A DNA stretch of 64,000 bases, taken from NCBI RefSeq assembly GCF_030704205.1, contig NZ_CP131913.1, positions 1,116,001 to 1,180,000 on the forward strand. The letters run 5' to 3'. This document shows positions 27,579-36,932 of this stretch, piece after piece (the stretch's first letter is position 1; each line of letters begins with the position of its first letter). Source of the DNA: Halomonas alkalicola. GTDB taxonomy: Bacteria; Pseudomonadota; Gammaproteobacteria; Pseudomonadales; Halomonadaceae. The notes below the pieces were generated by a model. The model saw nothing but the letters and a program-made list of their open reading frames with translations, did no database searches and had not been told where the DNA came from. A program made the translations under genes and the position numbers.

Positions 27579-27986
27579 ATGCTGTCAGGTCTGGATCATC
27601 TGGTCATCACCGTGACCGACATTTCCCGCGCCGTGGACTTCTACTCCCGGGTGCTGGGGCTGGAGGTGCGCTATCGCGACCGCGAGCGCGTCGACCTGAT
27701 CCTCGGCGACCTGGCCCTGCGCCTGCACTGGACCGCCACCGATATCGAGCCCAGGGCGGCGACCCCCACCCCCGGCAGCATCGATATCTGCCTGCGCAGC
27801 CTGCTGCCCCTGGACGAGGTGGCCCGCCACCTGGAGGCTCTGGAGGTGGAGGTGGAGCTCGGCCCGGTCGAGCGCCAGGGCGCCACCGGCCTGCTGGAAT
27901 CGGTCTACCTGCGCGACCCGGACGGCAACCTGATCGAGATCAGCCGCCCGCTGCGCCAGGCGGCCACCGAGGCCGCCGAGGGCTGA
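27579..27986 (+). CDS. VOC family protein
   Basis: A 135-residue vicinal oxygen chelate protein with LDHLVITVTDISRAVDFYSR at the start and VYLRDPDGNLIEISRP at the end, the standard glyoxalase I-like pattern. Candidate metal ligands are His7, His50 (LRLHWTA) and Glu in NLIEIS. It resembles VOC virulence-associated (glutathione or fosfomycin-type) relatives, but the activity is not determined. An AAGGAG site lies before the start. Confidence 0.85.
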   Translation: MLSGLDHLVITVTDISRAVDFYSRVLGLEVRYRDRERVDLILGDLALRLHWTATDIEPRAATPTPGSIDICLRSLLPLDEVARHLEALEVEVELGPVERQGATGLLESVYLRDPDGNLIEISRPLRQAATEAAEG

Positions 27987-28068
27987 GCTCCCCGGCCGGC
28001 GCTGGCAATGCATCTGCCGGTCGGTATCATGACGCCCCGAGATTCGATTCCACGGCCAGGGACGCCCC

Positions 28069-28473
28069 ATGAGCGACAATTTCCAGAGTGACAGGCCCCG
28101 ACAAGACCAAGTCCAGAACGACAATGTGATCATCGAACGGCGCGAGCCCCCCGATACCACCATGCCCATGGTGGTCTATGCCCTCTACCTGGTCAGCTTC
28201 GTGGTGGGCTTCACCTCGGTGATCGGCGTGGTGATCGCCTACGTCTACCGCGGCAAGGGACCGGCGTGGCTCGACGAGCACTACCGCTATCAGATCCGCA
28301 CCTTCTGGATCGGCCTGCTCTACGCCACCATCGCCTCCATTCTGGTGCTGGTGGCCATCGGCATCCCGCTGCTGATCGCCCTGGCGGTGTGGCTGATCGT
28401 GCGCTGCGTGAAGGGCTTCCGCGGCCTGCAGGAGAAGCGCGCGCCGGACAACGTGGACACCTGGCTGTTCTAG
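28069..28473 (+). CDS. DUF4870-like small membrane protein
   Basis: A 134-residue protein with a charged, Gln/Asp-rich N-terminus (about 30 residues) and three membrane helices beginning at MVVYALYLVSFVVGFTSVIG. The loop DEHYRYQIRTFWIGL and the C-terminal VKGFRGLQEKRAPDN match the DUF4870/TM-helix family (previously annotated as uncharacterised membrane proteins). No function is known. It is 12 nt upstream of the acyltransferase, probably in one operon. Confidence 0.8.
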   Translation: MSDNFQSDRPRQDQVQNDNVIIERREPPDTTMPMVVYALYLVSFVVGFTSVIGVVIAYVYRGKGPAWLDEHYRYQIRTFWIGLLYATIASILVLVAIGIPLLIALAVWLIVRCVKGFRGLQEKRAPDNVDTWLF

Positions 28474-28484
28474 GCGACGCACCC

Positions 28485-29414
28485 ATGGCCGACTCCCGCT
28501 CCCAGTCCAGTCCCCGTCAGGCCCGCGCCATCGCCGGGCTGTGGAAGAGCCTGGCCGGCCGCAGGCTGGCCACCCTGTGGTGCCTGTCGCGCCTGGCAGG
28601 CCCCCTGGTGCACCGCTTCAGCCGCCGCGAGCGCGAGGTCACCGAGATCAACCTGGGCGAGGTCTACCCGGCGCGCAGCACCGCCGAGCGCCGCCGCCTG
28701 GCCCGGGAAAGCCTGACCCACTCCACCGCCACCATGCTGGAGCTCGGCTTCGCCTGGATGGGCGACCCCGAGAGGGTCGAGGCCTCGATCCAGGCCGTGC
28801 ACGGCCGCGAGCTGCTCGACGAGGCCCGCGCCGAGGGCCGCGGGGTGATCGTGCTGGCGCCGCACTTCGGCAACTGGGAGGTGCTCAACTTCTGGCTCTC
28901 CAGCCACTTCCCCTTCACCGCCATGTACGAACCGCCGAAGATCGCCGAGCTAGACGCCGTGACCCGCGCCGGGCGCGAGCGCATGGGGGCGAGCCTGGTG
29001 CCCACCAACCCCAGGGGCGTCGCCGCCCTGCTCAAGGCGCTCAAGCGCTCCGAGGCGATCGGCATCCTGCCGGACCAGGAGCCCGACTGGGGCAGCGGCG
29101 TCTTCGCCCCCTTCTTCGGCCGTCCCGCCTACACCGCCACCCTGCTGCCCAAGCTGGTGGCGCGCACCGAGGCGCGGGTGGTGACCGGGGTCGCCCGGCG
29201 CATCCCCGGCCGCGGCTTCGAGCTCCACTTCCTCCCCGCCGACACGCGGGTCTACTCCCCGGACGAGGCCGAATCCGCCACCGGCGTCAACGCCTGCGTG
29301 GAGGCCGCCATCGCCCTGGACCCGGCCCAGTACCAGTGGGAGTACAAGCGCTACCGCAAGGTGGTCGAGGAGCAGCAGGGCCACCCCCGCCATCAGGAGT
29401 TCCGGCTCTACTGA
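28485..29414 (+). CDS. LpxL/HtrB-type lysophospholipid (lipid A) acyltransferase
   Basis: A 309-residue acyltransferase of the lipid A late-acyltransferase family. The catalytic HxxxxE motif is visible in APHFGNWEVLNF; EINLGEVYP near residue 50 and GILPDQEPDWGSGVFAPFFG follow the usual order, ending with YQWEYKRYRK. The start at 28485 is chosen because upstream codons in the same frame overlap the DUF4870 gene. It probably adds a secondary acyl chain to lipid A or a related lipid at the inner membrane. The exact acyl donor and position cannot be read from sequence. Confidence 0.88.
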   Translation: MADSRSQSSPRQARAIAGLWKSLAGRRLATLWCLSRLAGPLVHRFSRREREVTEINLGEVYPARSTAERRRLARESLTHSTATMLELGFAWMGDPERVEASIQAVHGRELLDEARAEGRGVIVLAPHFGNWEVLNFWLSSHFPFTAMYEPPKIAELDAVTRAGRERMGASLVPTNPRGVAALLKALKRSEAIGILPDQEPDWGSGVFAPFFGRPAYTATLLPKLVARTEARVVTGVARRIPGRGFELHFLPADTRVYSPDEAESATGVNACVEAAIALDPAQYQWEYKRYRKVVEEQQGHPRHQEFRLY

Positions 29415-29438
29415 GCGTCTGCTCCCTCCCCCCGCTCG

Positions 29439-30845
29439 TCACTCCCGCCCGTAGCGGTCGTCCAGGCGCACGATGTCGTCCTCGCCCAGGTAGCTGCCGG
29501 ACTGCACCTCGATCAGCTCCAGGGGAATCAGCCCGGGGTTCTCCAGGCAGTGCACCCGGCCCACGGGGATGAAGGTCGACTCGTTCTCCCCCACCAGGAA
29601 GGTCTCGTCGTCCAGGGTCACCCGGGCGGTGCCGCTGACCACGATCCAGTGCTCGGCGCGATGGTGGTGGAGCTGCCTCGACAGCCGGGCGCCGGGCTTC
29701 ACCGTGATGTGCTTGACCCGGTGGCGCTCGCCGGCGTCCAGCGTCTCGTAGTGCCCCCAGGGGCGGAAGACCGTGGCGCTTTGGCGGGTCTCCGGGCGGC
29801 CCGCGGCCTCGAGGCGATCGACCAGGCCGCGCAGGGCCTGGCTGCTGGCGCGATCGGCCACCAGCACGGCGTCACGGGTCTCGACGACCACCAGGTCCGA
29901 CACCCCCAGGGTCGCCACCAGCCGCGACTCGGCGTGAACCAGAAGCCCCCGGCTCGCCTCGCAGACGACGTCGCCATGCAGGGCGTTGCCGTCACCATCG
30001 CGGGGCAGCACCTCCCAGAGCGCCTGCCAGGAGCCGATGTCGCTCCAGCCCGCCTCCAGCGGCACCATGGCCGCCCGGTCGGTGCGCTCCATCACCGCCA
30101 CGTCGATGGAGTCCGCCGGGCAGGCCAGGAAGGCCGCCTCGGCGGGACGCAGGAAGTCCAGGTCGGTGGTGGCGCCCGCCAGGGCCTCGCGGCACGCCGC
30201 GAGGATCATCGGGGCGTGGGTGGCCAGGGCCGCCAGGGCGTCCGCCGGGCGCATCACGAAGATGCCACTGTTCCAGTAGTGGTCGCCGGCGGCCAGGAAC
30301 TGCTCGGCCCGCGCCGCGTCGGGCTTCTCCACGAAGCGCGCCACCGCGAAGCCTTTCCCGCCCAGGGGGCCACCCGCCTGCAGGTAGCCGAAGCCGGTCT
30401 CGGCGCGGGTCGGCACCACCCCGAAGGTGGTCAGGTAGCCCGCCTCGGCCAGGTCGACGGCGCGGGCCACCGCCCCGTGGAAGGCGGTCTCGTCACCCAG
30501 GTGGTGGTCCGAGGGCAGCACCAGAAGCGGCCCCTCGCGCCCCTCGCCATGGGCCAGCAGGGCCGCCAGGGCGATGGCCGGGGCGGTGCCGCGCCCCTCG
30601 GGTTCGAGCAGCAGGGTCGCCCCCTCCACGCCGGCCCGGCGCAGCTGCTCGGCGGCCAGGAAGCGATGCGCCTCGTGGCAGATGACGATGGGCGGCGCCA
30701 GCGCGAGCCCCTCCAGGCGAGCGATGGTGCGGGCCAGCAGGCTGCCCTCCTCCTCGAGGGCGAGGAACTGCTTGGGGCGCGCCCGACGCGACAGCGGCCA
30801 GAGCCGCACGCCGTTGCCGCCGGCCAGGATCACGGGAGTCATCAT
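29439..30845 (-). CDS. manC: Mannose-1-phosphate guanylyltransferase / mannose-6-phosphate isomerase
   Basis: A 468-residue type II bifunctional enzyme that forms GDP-mannose. The nucleotidyltransferase part has the signature GGNGVRLWPLSRRARPKQF (residues 9-27), PSDHHLGDETAF and FVEKPDAARAEQFL. The C-terminal cupin isomerase domain contains FRPWGHYETLDAGERHRVKH and QLHHHRAEHWIVVSGTA. Length fits the ManC/AlgA/CpsB family. The start overlaps the upstream sulfatase-like gene by ATGA, implying coupling. It supplies GDP-mannose for surface polysaccharide, although no polysaccharide cluster is adjacent. Confidence 0.95.
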   Translation of the reverse strand: MMTPVILAGGNGVRLWPLSRRARPKQFLALEEEGSLLARTIARLEGLALAPPIVICHEAHRFLAAEQLRRAGVEGATLLLEPEGRGTAPAIALAALLAHGEGREGPLLVLPSDHHLGDETAFHGAVARAVDLAEAGYLTTFGVVPTRAETGFGYLQAGGPLGGKGFAVARFVEKPDAARAEQFLAAGDHYWNSGIFVMRPADALAALATHAPMILAACREALAGATTDLDFLRPAEAAFLACPADSIDVAVMERTDRAAMVPLEAGWSDIGSWQALWEVLPRDGDGNALHGDVVCEASRGLLVHAESRLVATLGVSDLVVVETRDAVLVADRASSQALRGLVDRLEAAGRPETRQSATVFRPWGHYETLDAGERHRVKHITVKPGARLSRQLHHHRAEHWIVVSGTARVTLDDETFLVGENESTFIPVGRVHCLENPGLIPLELIEVQSGSYLGEDDIVRLDDRYGRE

Positions 30846-32410
30846 TCGCCAAAGTCCTCATGCAGCCAGCCGCGCAGGGCCTCCAGGCCGTGCTCGGCAG
30901 GGCCCGGCGCCGGCATCATGCCGGGCTCGAAGCCCCGCGCCAGGAAGGGGGCAAGCAGGGAAGCGTCTGCGCTGATCACATGCACCGGCACCCCGAAGCC
31001 CGCCTCGTCACCGATGATCAGGGGGGCGGCCTGGTGGTCGCCCAGCAGGATCAGCAGGGCCTCGTCGCCGAGCGCGTCCGCCGCCCAGCGGGCGCTGACC
31101 TCCAGGGCGTAGTCCACCGAGTGCGCATAGTGCTCGCGCACCCGCTCGAGATCCTGCCACAGCTCGTCCGGCGGGATGCCGGCGTCCTCCCACTGATAGA
31201 AGATGCTGCCGTCCCCCACCGCGTCCCAGTCGTCGAGCACCGGCAGGATCGGCGTCCAGGGCGCGTGGCTCGAGATCAGGGCGACCTGGGCAAACAGCGG
31301 CGCCTCGGCCGGGGCGCGGATGCGCTGCTCGAAGTGGTGCAGGGTGAACTGGTCGGGCATGGTCACCCAGTTGAGGGGCGGCCCGGCGTAGTCGATGTCG
31401 GCGGCGGCGTGGATCTCGTCGAAGCCGTAGGCCTCGCCCTCCGGCCAGGCCAGGGTGATGGCGGGCATCACCGTCAGGGTGCGATGCCCACTGGCCCGGA
31501 AGTCGTCCACCAGGGTCGGCCGCTCGCTTGCCAGCATCAGCCGGTACCAGAGCGAGTTGTCGATCCTCAGGCCGCTCAGGGTGCTGGCATGGGCGAGCCA
31601 GGACTGTCCGCCGCGGATCGGCGCGTCCAGCAGCCCCGTGGCCATCACAAGCCCTGCCTCTGCCAGGCGCGCCTCCATGGCCGCCAGCCGCGGGAGGGTC
31701 ACCTCGCTGAAGCGTGGATCGAACACCGAAGACTCGCCATAGGACTCCACGAAGACCAGCAGCACATCACGCCCGGCAAGCCCCGGCAGCGCGGTGGCCC
31801 GGGTGGGCGACGCCGCCATGCGCGCGGCGAAGTCGCGATGGGCGCGGCGCGTCTCCACCAGCTGCTGGCCCTGGAAGCGCAGGGTATCCATGGCCGGCGC
31901 CCGGGCCACGGGCAGCCAGCGCTGATGATGCCACTGGGCCGCCATCAGGGTAGTACTGGCCAGAAGCAGCAGGAGCGCGATCAGCGACACCGCCCCGCCC
32001 GTCGCCTGCCGCTGTCCGGCACGCAGTGCTCGATTCAGCGCCCAGCCAACCAGGCCGACAAGCAGCAGGGCCGCCAGGGTGGTGGCCCAGGCCATCCCGG
32101 TGCCCAGGTTGCCCTCCAGCAGGTGAAACACCGAACGCAGCAGCGGCAGGTCCAGATAGAGGTTCAGCGAACGGCCGAGGGCCAGGTGGGTGGCCGCATC
32201 GCCGAGGCCGGCGAGCACCGCCACCATCACGACGACGGTCAAGAGCGGGCGCAGCCAGCCCAGTCGACCGGCCGGCAGCACCACCAGCAGGGCCGCCAGC
32301 AGCAGCGCCTCCAGGGCGACCCAGCGGGTGGCGATCTCCCCGAAGCGCAGCCACAGGGGCAGCAGCAGCAGCAGGTTGAGCAGGACGGCAAGGCCCAGCA
32401 GTCGGAGCAT
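30842..32410 (-). CDS. Membrane-anchored sulfatase-like (phosphoethanolamine/LTA-synthase-type) enzyme
   Basis: A 522-residue protein with five N-terminal membrane helices (residues 1-165, Leu-rich) and a C-terminal periplasmic alkaline-phosphatase-fold domain. Motifs: LLVFVESYGESSVFD (metal site 1), IRGGQSWLAHASTLSG where the nucleophile is expected, and LLILLGDHQAAPLI (metal site 2). The fold is shared by LTA synthases, EptA-type transferases and OpgB-like phosphoglycerol transferases. The exact transfer reaction is unclear; the usual Thr nucleophile is not obvious. It is upstream of and coupled to manC, and its promoter region faces opgG. Confidence 0.78.
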   Translation of the reverse strand: MLRLLGLAVLLNLLLLLPLWLRFGEIATRWVALEALLLAALLVVLPAGRLGWLRPLLTVVVMVAVLAGLGDAATHLALGRSLNLYLDLPLLRSVFHLLEGNLGTGMAWATTLAALLLVGLVGWALNRALRAGQRQATGGAVSLIALLLLLASTTLMAAQWHHQRWLPVARAPAMDTLRFQGQQLVETRRAHRDFAARMAASPTRATALPGLAGRDVLLVFVESYGESSVFDPRFSEVTLPRLAAMEARLAEAGLVMATGLLDAPIRGGQSWLAHASTLSGLRIDNSLWYRLMLASERPTLVDDFRASGHRTLTVMPAITLAWPEGEAYGFDEIHAAADIDYAGPPLNWVTMPDQFTLHHFEQRIRAPAEAPLFAQVALISSHAPWTPILPVLDDWDAVGDGSIFYQWEDAGIPPDELWQDLERVREHYAHSVDYALEVSARWAADALGDEALLILLGDHQAAPLIIGDEAGFGVPVHVISADASLLAPFLARGFEPGMMPAPGPAEHGLEALRGWLHEDFGE

Positions 32411-32500
32411 CGCGTGGGAATCCTCGAGTCGGGATGGCCGGGGTGGGGCGGCGGGAAGGAGACATGCACCACCCTGACAGGGTAGCCCACGGGAAAACAG

Positions 32501-32524
32501 TGTACATATGACCTACCATGTACA
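32501..32524. promoter_or_regulatory. TGTACA-N12-TGTACA palindromic operator
   Basis: Two copies of the self-complementary hexamer TGTACA (32501-32506 and 32519-32524) are separated by exactly 12 nt. The site lies in the 240-nt divergent region between the sulfatase-like gene and opgG, 126 nt before the opgG start. The arrangement matches, as I recall it, the T(G/A)TACA-N12-TGTA(C/T)A consensus reported for the class II LitR photosensory regulator PplR of Pseudomonas putida. No MerR/LitR gene is in the window, so the regulator is not identified. Confidence 0.5.
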
Positions 32525-32650
32525 AGGATCGTCTCACAAGGATCCGCCCGCCACACGTGCAGGATCCCCCCTCCGCGACGACACTGTTGTGCAGGAGCGG
32601 GTCTGCGAGCGGGTCTGCGAGAACGAGCCAGGAAGCCCGGGAGAGACGCG

Positions 32651-34223
32651 ATGCCCCTGAGACGACACCCTCGCCTGACGGCGTGCCTGGCCATGGCGCT
32701 GCTGCTGGCCCTGCCGGCCGCCGCCGAGACCGCCCCCGGGGAGGTCGATGCCCTCTTCGAGCGCGTCACCGACAGGGCCGAGGCGCTGGCCGGCCGCCCC
32801 CACGACCCCGGCACCGGCGAGCTGCCCGAGGCGCTGCGCGACCTGGACTACGACACCTACCGACAGATCCGCTTCCGCCCGGAGGCCGCCCTGTGGGGAG
32901 ACGAGGGCCTCTTCTCGGTGCAGCTCTTCCATACCGGCTTCCTGTTCGAATCGCCGGTCCGGCTGCATGCGGTGGAGGGCGGCGAGGTGACCGCGCTGGA
33001 CTTCGACCCCGCCCGCTTCCGCTACGACGACGCCGCCGCCGCCCTGCCGGAGCGGGACCTCTCCGGCGCCGGCCACGCCGGCTTCCGGCTGCACTTCCCC
33101 CTCAACCGGGCCGACTACCAGGACGAGTTCGCGGTATTCCTCGGCGCCTCCTACTTCCGCCTGGTAGGCCGCGGCCAGGGCTACGGCCTCTCCGCCAGGG
33201 GCCTGGCCATCGATACCGCCCTGCCCCGGGGCGAGGAGTTTCCGGCCTTCCGCGAGTTCTGGCTGGTGCGCCCGGCTCCGGAGGCCAGCCGCATGACGGT
33301 GCTGGCCCTGCTCGACAGCCCCTCGCTTGCCGGCGCCTACCGCTTCGATATCGCACCGGGGCGCAATATCCAGGTGGAGGTGACCGCCCGGCTCTTCGCC
33401 CGCCGCGATGTGGAGCGGCTTGGCGTGGCGCCGCTGACCAGCATGTTCGCCCACGGCGATACCACCCCCCGGACCGTGGACGACCACCGCCCGGCGGTGC
33501 ACGACTCCGACGGCCTGCTGGTACACACCGGGAGCGGCGAATGGATCTGGCGTCCGCTCACCAACCCGCGCTCGCTGCGCGTCTCCTCGCTGCTCGACCG
33601 CGACCCCGGTGGCTTCGGCCTGGCCCGGCCTGGCCCAGCGGGAGCGAAACTTCGACCGCTACCTGGACCTCGAGGCCCGCTACGATCGCCGCCCCAGCCA
33701 GTGGGTGGAACCGCTCGTCCCCTGGGGGGCGGGGCGCGTGCAGCTCATCGAGATCCCCGCGCCGGACGAGACCCACGACAACATCGTCGCCTTCTGGGTC
33801 AGCAACACGCCCCTGCGCGCCGGCGAGCGCCGCGAGCTGCGCTACCGCACCCACACCTTCGGCGCCGAGCCCGCCGCGGCGGCACCGGCCCGGGTCATCC
33901 GCACCCGCCAGGGCTGGGGCGGCGTGCCCGGCGATCCCAGCCCGCCGCCGCGCAGCCGACGCCACTTCATGGTGGACTTCGCCGGCGGCGAGCTCGAGAA
34001 CCTCTCCCCCGACCAGCCGGTGGAGGCCGAGCTCACGGCGAGCCGCGGCGAGATCCACCACCTGCAGACACGCCCGCTGCCGGACGGCCGCGGCTGGCGC
34101 GCCTCCTTCCGCCTCGACCCCGACGGCCAGCAGTCCAGCGACCTGCGCCTGCGGCTCCGCCTGCGCGACGAGGTGATCAGCGAGACCTGGAACCATGTCT
34201 GGCACCCCGACGAGCGGCGCTAG
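32651..34223 (+). pseudogene. opgG: Periplasmic glucan biosynthesis protein OpgG, frameshifted by a 10-bp duplication
   Basis: The gene encodes an OpgG/MdoG-type protein with a signal peptide (cleavage after AAA near residue 25) and the family sequence from DLDYDTYRQIRFRPEAALW onward. At 33617-33636 the 10-mer GGCCTGGCCC is present twice in tandem. The first frame then goes wrong (ARPGPAGAKLRPL) and ends at 34228. The real C-terminus (FDRYLDLEARYDRRPSQWVE onward) continues in another frame to the stop at 34221-34223. Removing one copy restores 520 residues, close to the 511 of E. coli OpgG. OpgG shapes osmoregulated periplasmic glucans. The C-terminal 190 residues are lost as read, so the protein should be non-functional if the duplication is real. 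Confidence 0.88.
33617..33636 (+). repeat. 10-bp tandem duplication inside opgG
   Basis: GGCCTGGCCC at 33617-33626 is repeated exactly at 33627-33636. One copy gives the expected Gly-Leu-Ala-Gln-Arg reading; two copies shift the frame by one base. Confidence 0.95.
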
Positions 34224-36123
34224 CCTAGCCGCCCGCCGCGGCCGCCACGCCGGTGCCCGGCTCCCGGGGCTGGCACTGCGCCGGGCACTGCTGGGCGGCC
34301 TGGCGCTGCTCACCACCCTCGTCGGCACGGGGCTCATGTGGCACATCCTCTCGCCCGGCGGCATCACGCCGCTGCGCGGGGGCATCCTCGCGCTCTTCAC
34401 CCTCACCTTCGCCTGGGTCGCCGTGGGCTTCTGGAGCTCCGTGGCCGGTTTTTTTCTTCTGCTGCTGCTCGCCGACCGCGACCCCCTGACCCTGGCCCGC
34501 CGGCCCCGGGTCGCCGACGAGCGTCAGCTGCCGATCACCCGGCGCACCGTGCTGGCCATGCCGATCCACAACGAGTCGCCCGAGCAGGTGGACGCTGCCC
34601 TCTCGGCCACCGCCGAATCGCTCATCGCCACCGGCGAGGCGCACCACTTCACGCTCTTCGTGCTCAGCGACACCACCGACCCGGCCATCGCCGTGGCGGA
34701 GGCCCGCGCCATGGCCGCCCTTCAGCGGCGCCTCGAAGGGCGCCTGGCCGTGCACTATCGGCGCCGCGCCGACAACGCCGGGCGCAAGGCGGGCAACCTC
34801 GCCGAGTTCTGCCGCCGCTGGGGGGCGGCCTTCGACTTCATGGTAGTGCTGGATGCCGACAGCCGCATGGACGGCGAGACGCTGCTGGGGCTGGTGCGGG
34901 CCATGCAGGCCCGCCCCGGGGTAGCGCTGATCCAGACGGTACCGCTGCCGGTGCGCCAGCACACCCTGTTCGGCCGCCTGGCCCAGTTCGCCGCCAGCCT
35001 CTATGCCCCCATGCTGGCCGCCGGCCAGAGCGCCTGGCAGGGCGACGCCGCCAACTACTGGGGGCACAACGCCATCCTGCGCCTGCGCGCCTTCATGGAC
35101 CACGCCGGCCTGCCGCCCCTGCCCGGCCGCCCGCCGCTGGGCGGCGAGATCTTGAGCCACGACTTCGTGGAGGCCGCCCTGCTGCGTCGCGCCGGCTGGG
35201 AGGTGCAGCTCGAGACCCGGCTGACGGGCAGCTTCGAGGAGATGCCCGGCAACCTGCTCGACTATGCCCGCCGCGACCGGCGCTGGACCCAGGGCAACCT
35301 GCAGCACCTGCGCCTGCTGGCGGCGCCGGGCCTGCACGGCCTGAGCCGGCTGCACTTCCTGCTCGGCGCCACCGCCTTCGTCTCCTCGCTGCTGTGGCTC
35401 GCCATCCTGCTCGCCGGCAGCCTGGATGCGGTGCTGATCGCCCGCAGCGAGCCCGCCTACTTCGGCCATGGCGAGCAGCTCTTCCCCTTCTGGCCCCGGG
35501 CGCGCCCCGAGCTGATCGCCGCCCTGCTGGCGATGACCGCCACCCTGCTGCTGCTGCCCAAGCTGCTGGGGCTGCTGCTGGCCCTGGGGCGACGCGCCGC
35601 CGGCTACGGCGGGCGAACACGCTTTTGCCTCAGCGCCCTGCTGGAGGGGCTCGCCGCCATTCTGCTTGCCCCGATCATGATGGCCTTCCACAGCGCCTTC
35701 GTGGTCGGCGTGCTGACCGGCACCAGCGTCGAGTGGGGCGCCCAGGTCCGCGAGGGACGTCGCGTGCCCTGGCGGGAGGCGCTGCGCCACACCGCGCCCT
35801 TCGCCCTGCTCGGGGGGCTGTGGATCGCCCTTGTCCACTGGCAGGTGCCGATGCTGGTCGCCTGGCTGGCCCCGGTCTGGGTGGGGCTGGCCCTGTCTCC
35901 GCTGCTGGTGCGCTTGAGCGGCAGCCGCCGGGCGGCCGCCTGGCTGGCGAGACGGGGGCTGCTGCGCACCCCGGAGCCCCAGGCCCATGCCGAGCTGCTG
36001 GAAGAGCGCCGCGACCTCGCCGCCAACGACGCGGCCGAGGCCGACACGCCGGCCCTACGGCCACCGCCTCCCGAATGTCCCGGAGAGATGCCCACCCAAC
36101 TCCTGCATAGGGAACCTCGATGA
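34195..36123 (+). CDS. opgH: Glucan glucosyltransferase OpgH
   Basis: A 642-residue inner-membrane GT2-type glucosyltransferase that polymerises the beta-glucan backbone of osmoregulated periplasmic glucans. Two N-terminal helices precede the catalytic domain (MPIHNESPEQVDAALSA, VVLDADSRMDG, HDFVEAALLRRAGWEV, and the processivity motif RDRRWTQGN), followed by five or six helices. E. coli OpgH has 847 residues; this one is shorter mainly at the N-terminus. Its start lies 29 nt inside the opgG coding end, so translation of opgG and opgH would normally be coupled; the opgG frameshift moves the opgG stop to 34228. Confidence 0.92.
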   Translation: MSGTPTSGASLAARRGRHAGARLPGLALRRALLGGLALLTTLVGTGLMWHILSPGGITPLRGGILALFTLTFAWVAVGFWSSVAGFFLLLLLADRDPLTLARRPRVADERQLPITRRTVLAMPIHNESPEQVDAALSATAESLIATGEAHHFTLFVLSDTTDPAIAVAEARAMAALQRRLEGRLAVHYRRRADNAGRKAGNLAEFCRRWGAAFDFMVVLDADSRMDGETLLGLVRAMQARPGVALIQTVPLPVRQHTLFGRLAQFAASLYAPMLAAGQSAWQGDAANYWGHNAILRLRAFMDHAGLPPLPGRPPLGGEILSHDFVEAALLRRAGWEVQLETRLTGSFEEMPGNLLDYARRDRRWTQGNLQHLRLLAAPGLHGLSRLHFLLGATAFVSSLLWLAILLAGSLDAVLIARSEPAYFGHGEQLFPFWPRARPELIAALLAMTATLLLLPKLLGLLLALGRRAAGYGGRTRFCLSALLEGLAAILLAPIMMAFHSAFVVGVLTGTSVEWGAQVREGRRVPWREALRHTAPFALLGGLWIALVHWQVPMLVAWLAPVWVGLALSPLLVRLSGSRRAAAWLARRGLLRTPEPQAHAELLEERRDLAANDAAEADTPALRPPPPECPGEMPTQLLHREPR

Positions 36124-36932
36124 CGGCTCTACTCTCGCCGGCCCGCCTGCGCCAGGGCGCCGGCATTGCCCGCTCGCTGCTGATCTACTGGCGCCCGGGG
36201 CGACAGCGCGCGCTGCGTCGCCTCTACGCCGACTTCATCGGTCCCGGCGACCTGGCCTTCGACGTGGGCGCCCACCTCGGCGACCGCACCGCGGCCTTCC
36301 AGGCGCTGGGCGCACGGGTGGTGGCCCTGGAGCCCCAGCCCGGGCTCTTCCGCTGGCTGGCGCGGCTGGTGGGCGGTCGGGCCGGGGTCATCCTGCTGCC
36401 CCAGGCCGCCGGGGCCGAACCCGGTGAGGCAGAGCTCGCGGTGAGCGAAGCCAACCCCACGGTCTCCACCCTGGCTCATGAGTGGCGTACCACCATCGGG
36501 GCGCGCAACCCCGGCTTCCAGAACGTGCGCTGGGAGAGCCGCCGGCGGGTCGCGGTGACCACCCTGGACGCGCTGATCGCCGAGCACGGCACCCCGCGCT
36601 TCTGCAAGATCGACGTGGAGGGCTTCGAGGCCGAGGTGCTGGCGGGGCTCTCCCAGCCCATCGAGGGGGTCTCGGTGGAGTTCGTGGCCGGCGCCCTGGA
36701 GGTGGCCGAGCGCTGCGTGACACGCCTGGCCGCGCTGGGCGACTATCGCTTCAACGCCATCGAGGGAGAGCGCCGTCAGTTCCGCTGGCCCGAGTGGCGA
36801 ACGGCGGACGCCACCCTCGGGTGGCTCGCGCAGGGCGCCGACGGCCTCCCTTCAGGCGACCTCTACGCGCGGCTGGACACCCCGAACGCCACCACGCCCC
36901 CGGATACCTCGACCGCGGAGACGACCCCATGA
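36120..36932 (+). CDS. FkbM family methyltransferase
   Basis: A 270-residue SAM-dependent methyltransferase of the FkbM type: FDVGAHLGDRTAAFQALGAR for SAM binding, then VVALEPQPGLFRWL, CKIDVEGFEAEVLAGL and the C-terminal SVEFVAG. The last 35 residues are low-complexity Thr/Pro. FkbM enzymes often O-methylate sugars or polyketides. The start overlaps the opgH stop by ATGA, so it is translationally coupled to the glucan genes and a role in modifying the glucan is possible. The creatininase-family gene overlaps its end in the same way. Confidence 0.87.
   Translation: MTALLSPARLRQGAGIARSLLIYWRPGRQRALRRLYADFIGPGDLAFDVGAHLGDRTAAFQALGARVVALEPQPGLFRWLARLVGGRAGVILLPQAAGAEPGEAELAVSEANPTVSTLAHEWRTTIGARNPGFQNVRWESRRRVAVTTLDALIAEHGTPRFCKIDVEGFEAEVLAGLSQPIEGVSVEFVAGALEVAERCVTRLAALGDYRFNAIEGERRQFRWPEWRTADATLGWLAQGADGLPSGDLYARLDTPNATTPPDTSTAETTP

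Noticed and set aside
32651..34228. A 525-residue protein with an unrelated Arg/Gly/Pro-rich C-terminus
   Set aside because: The C-terminus is out-of-frame translation after the 10-bp duplication; the true OpgG end is in another frame.
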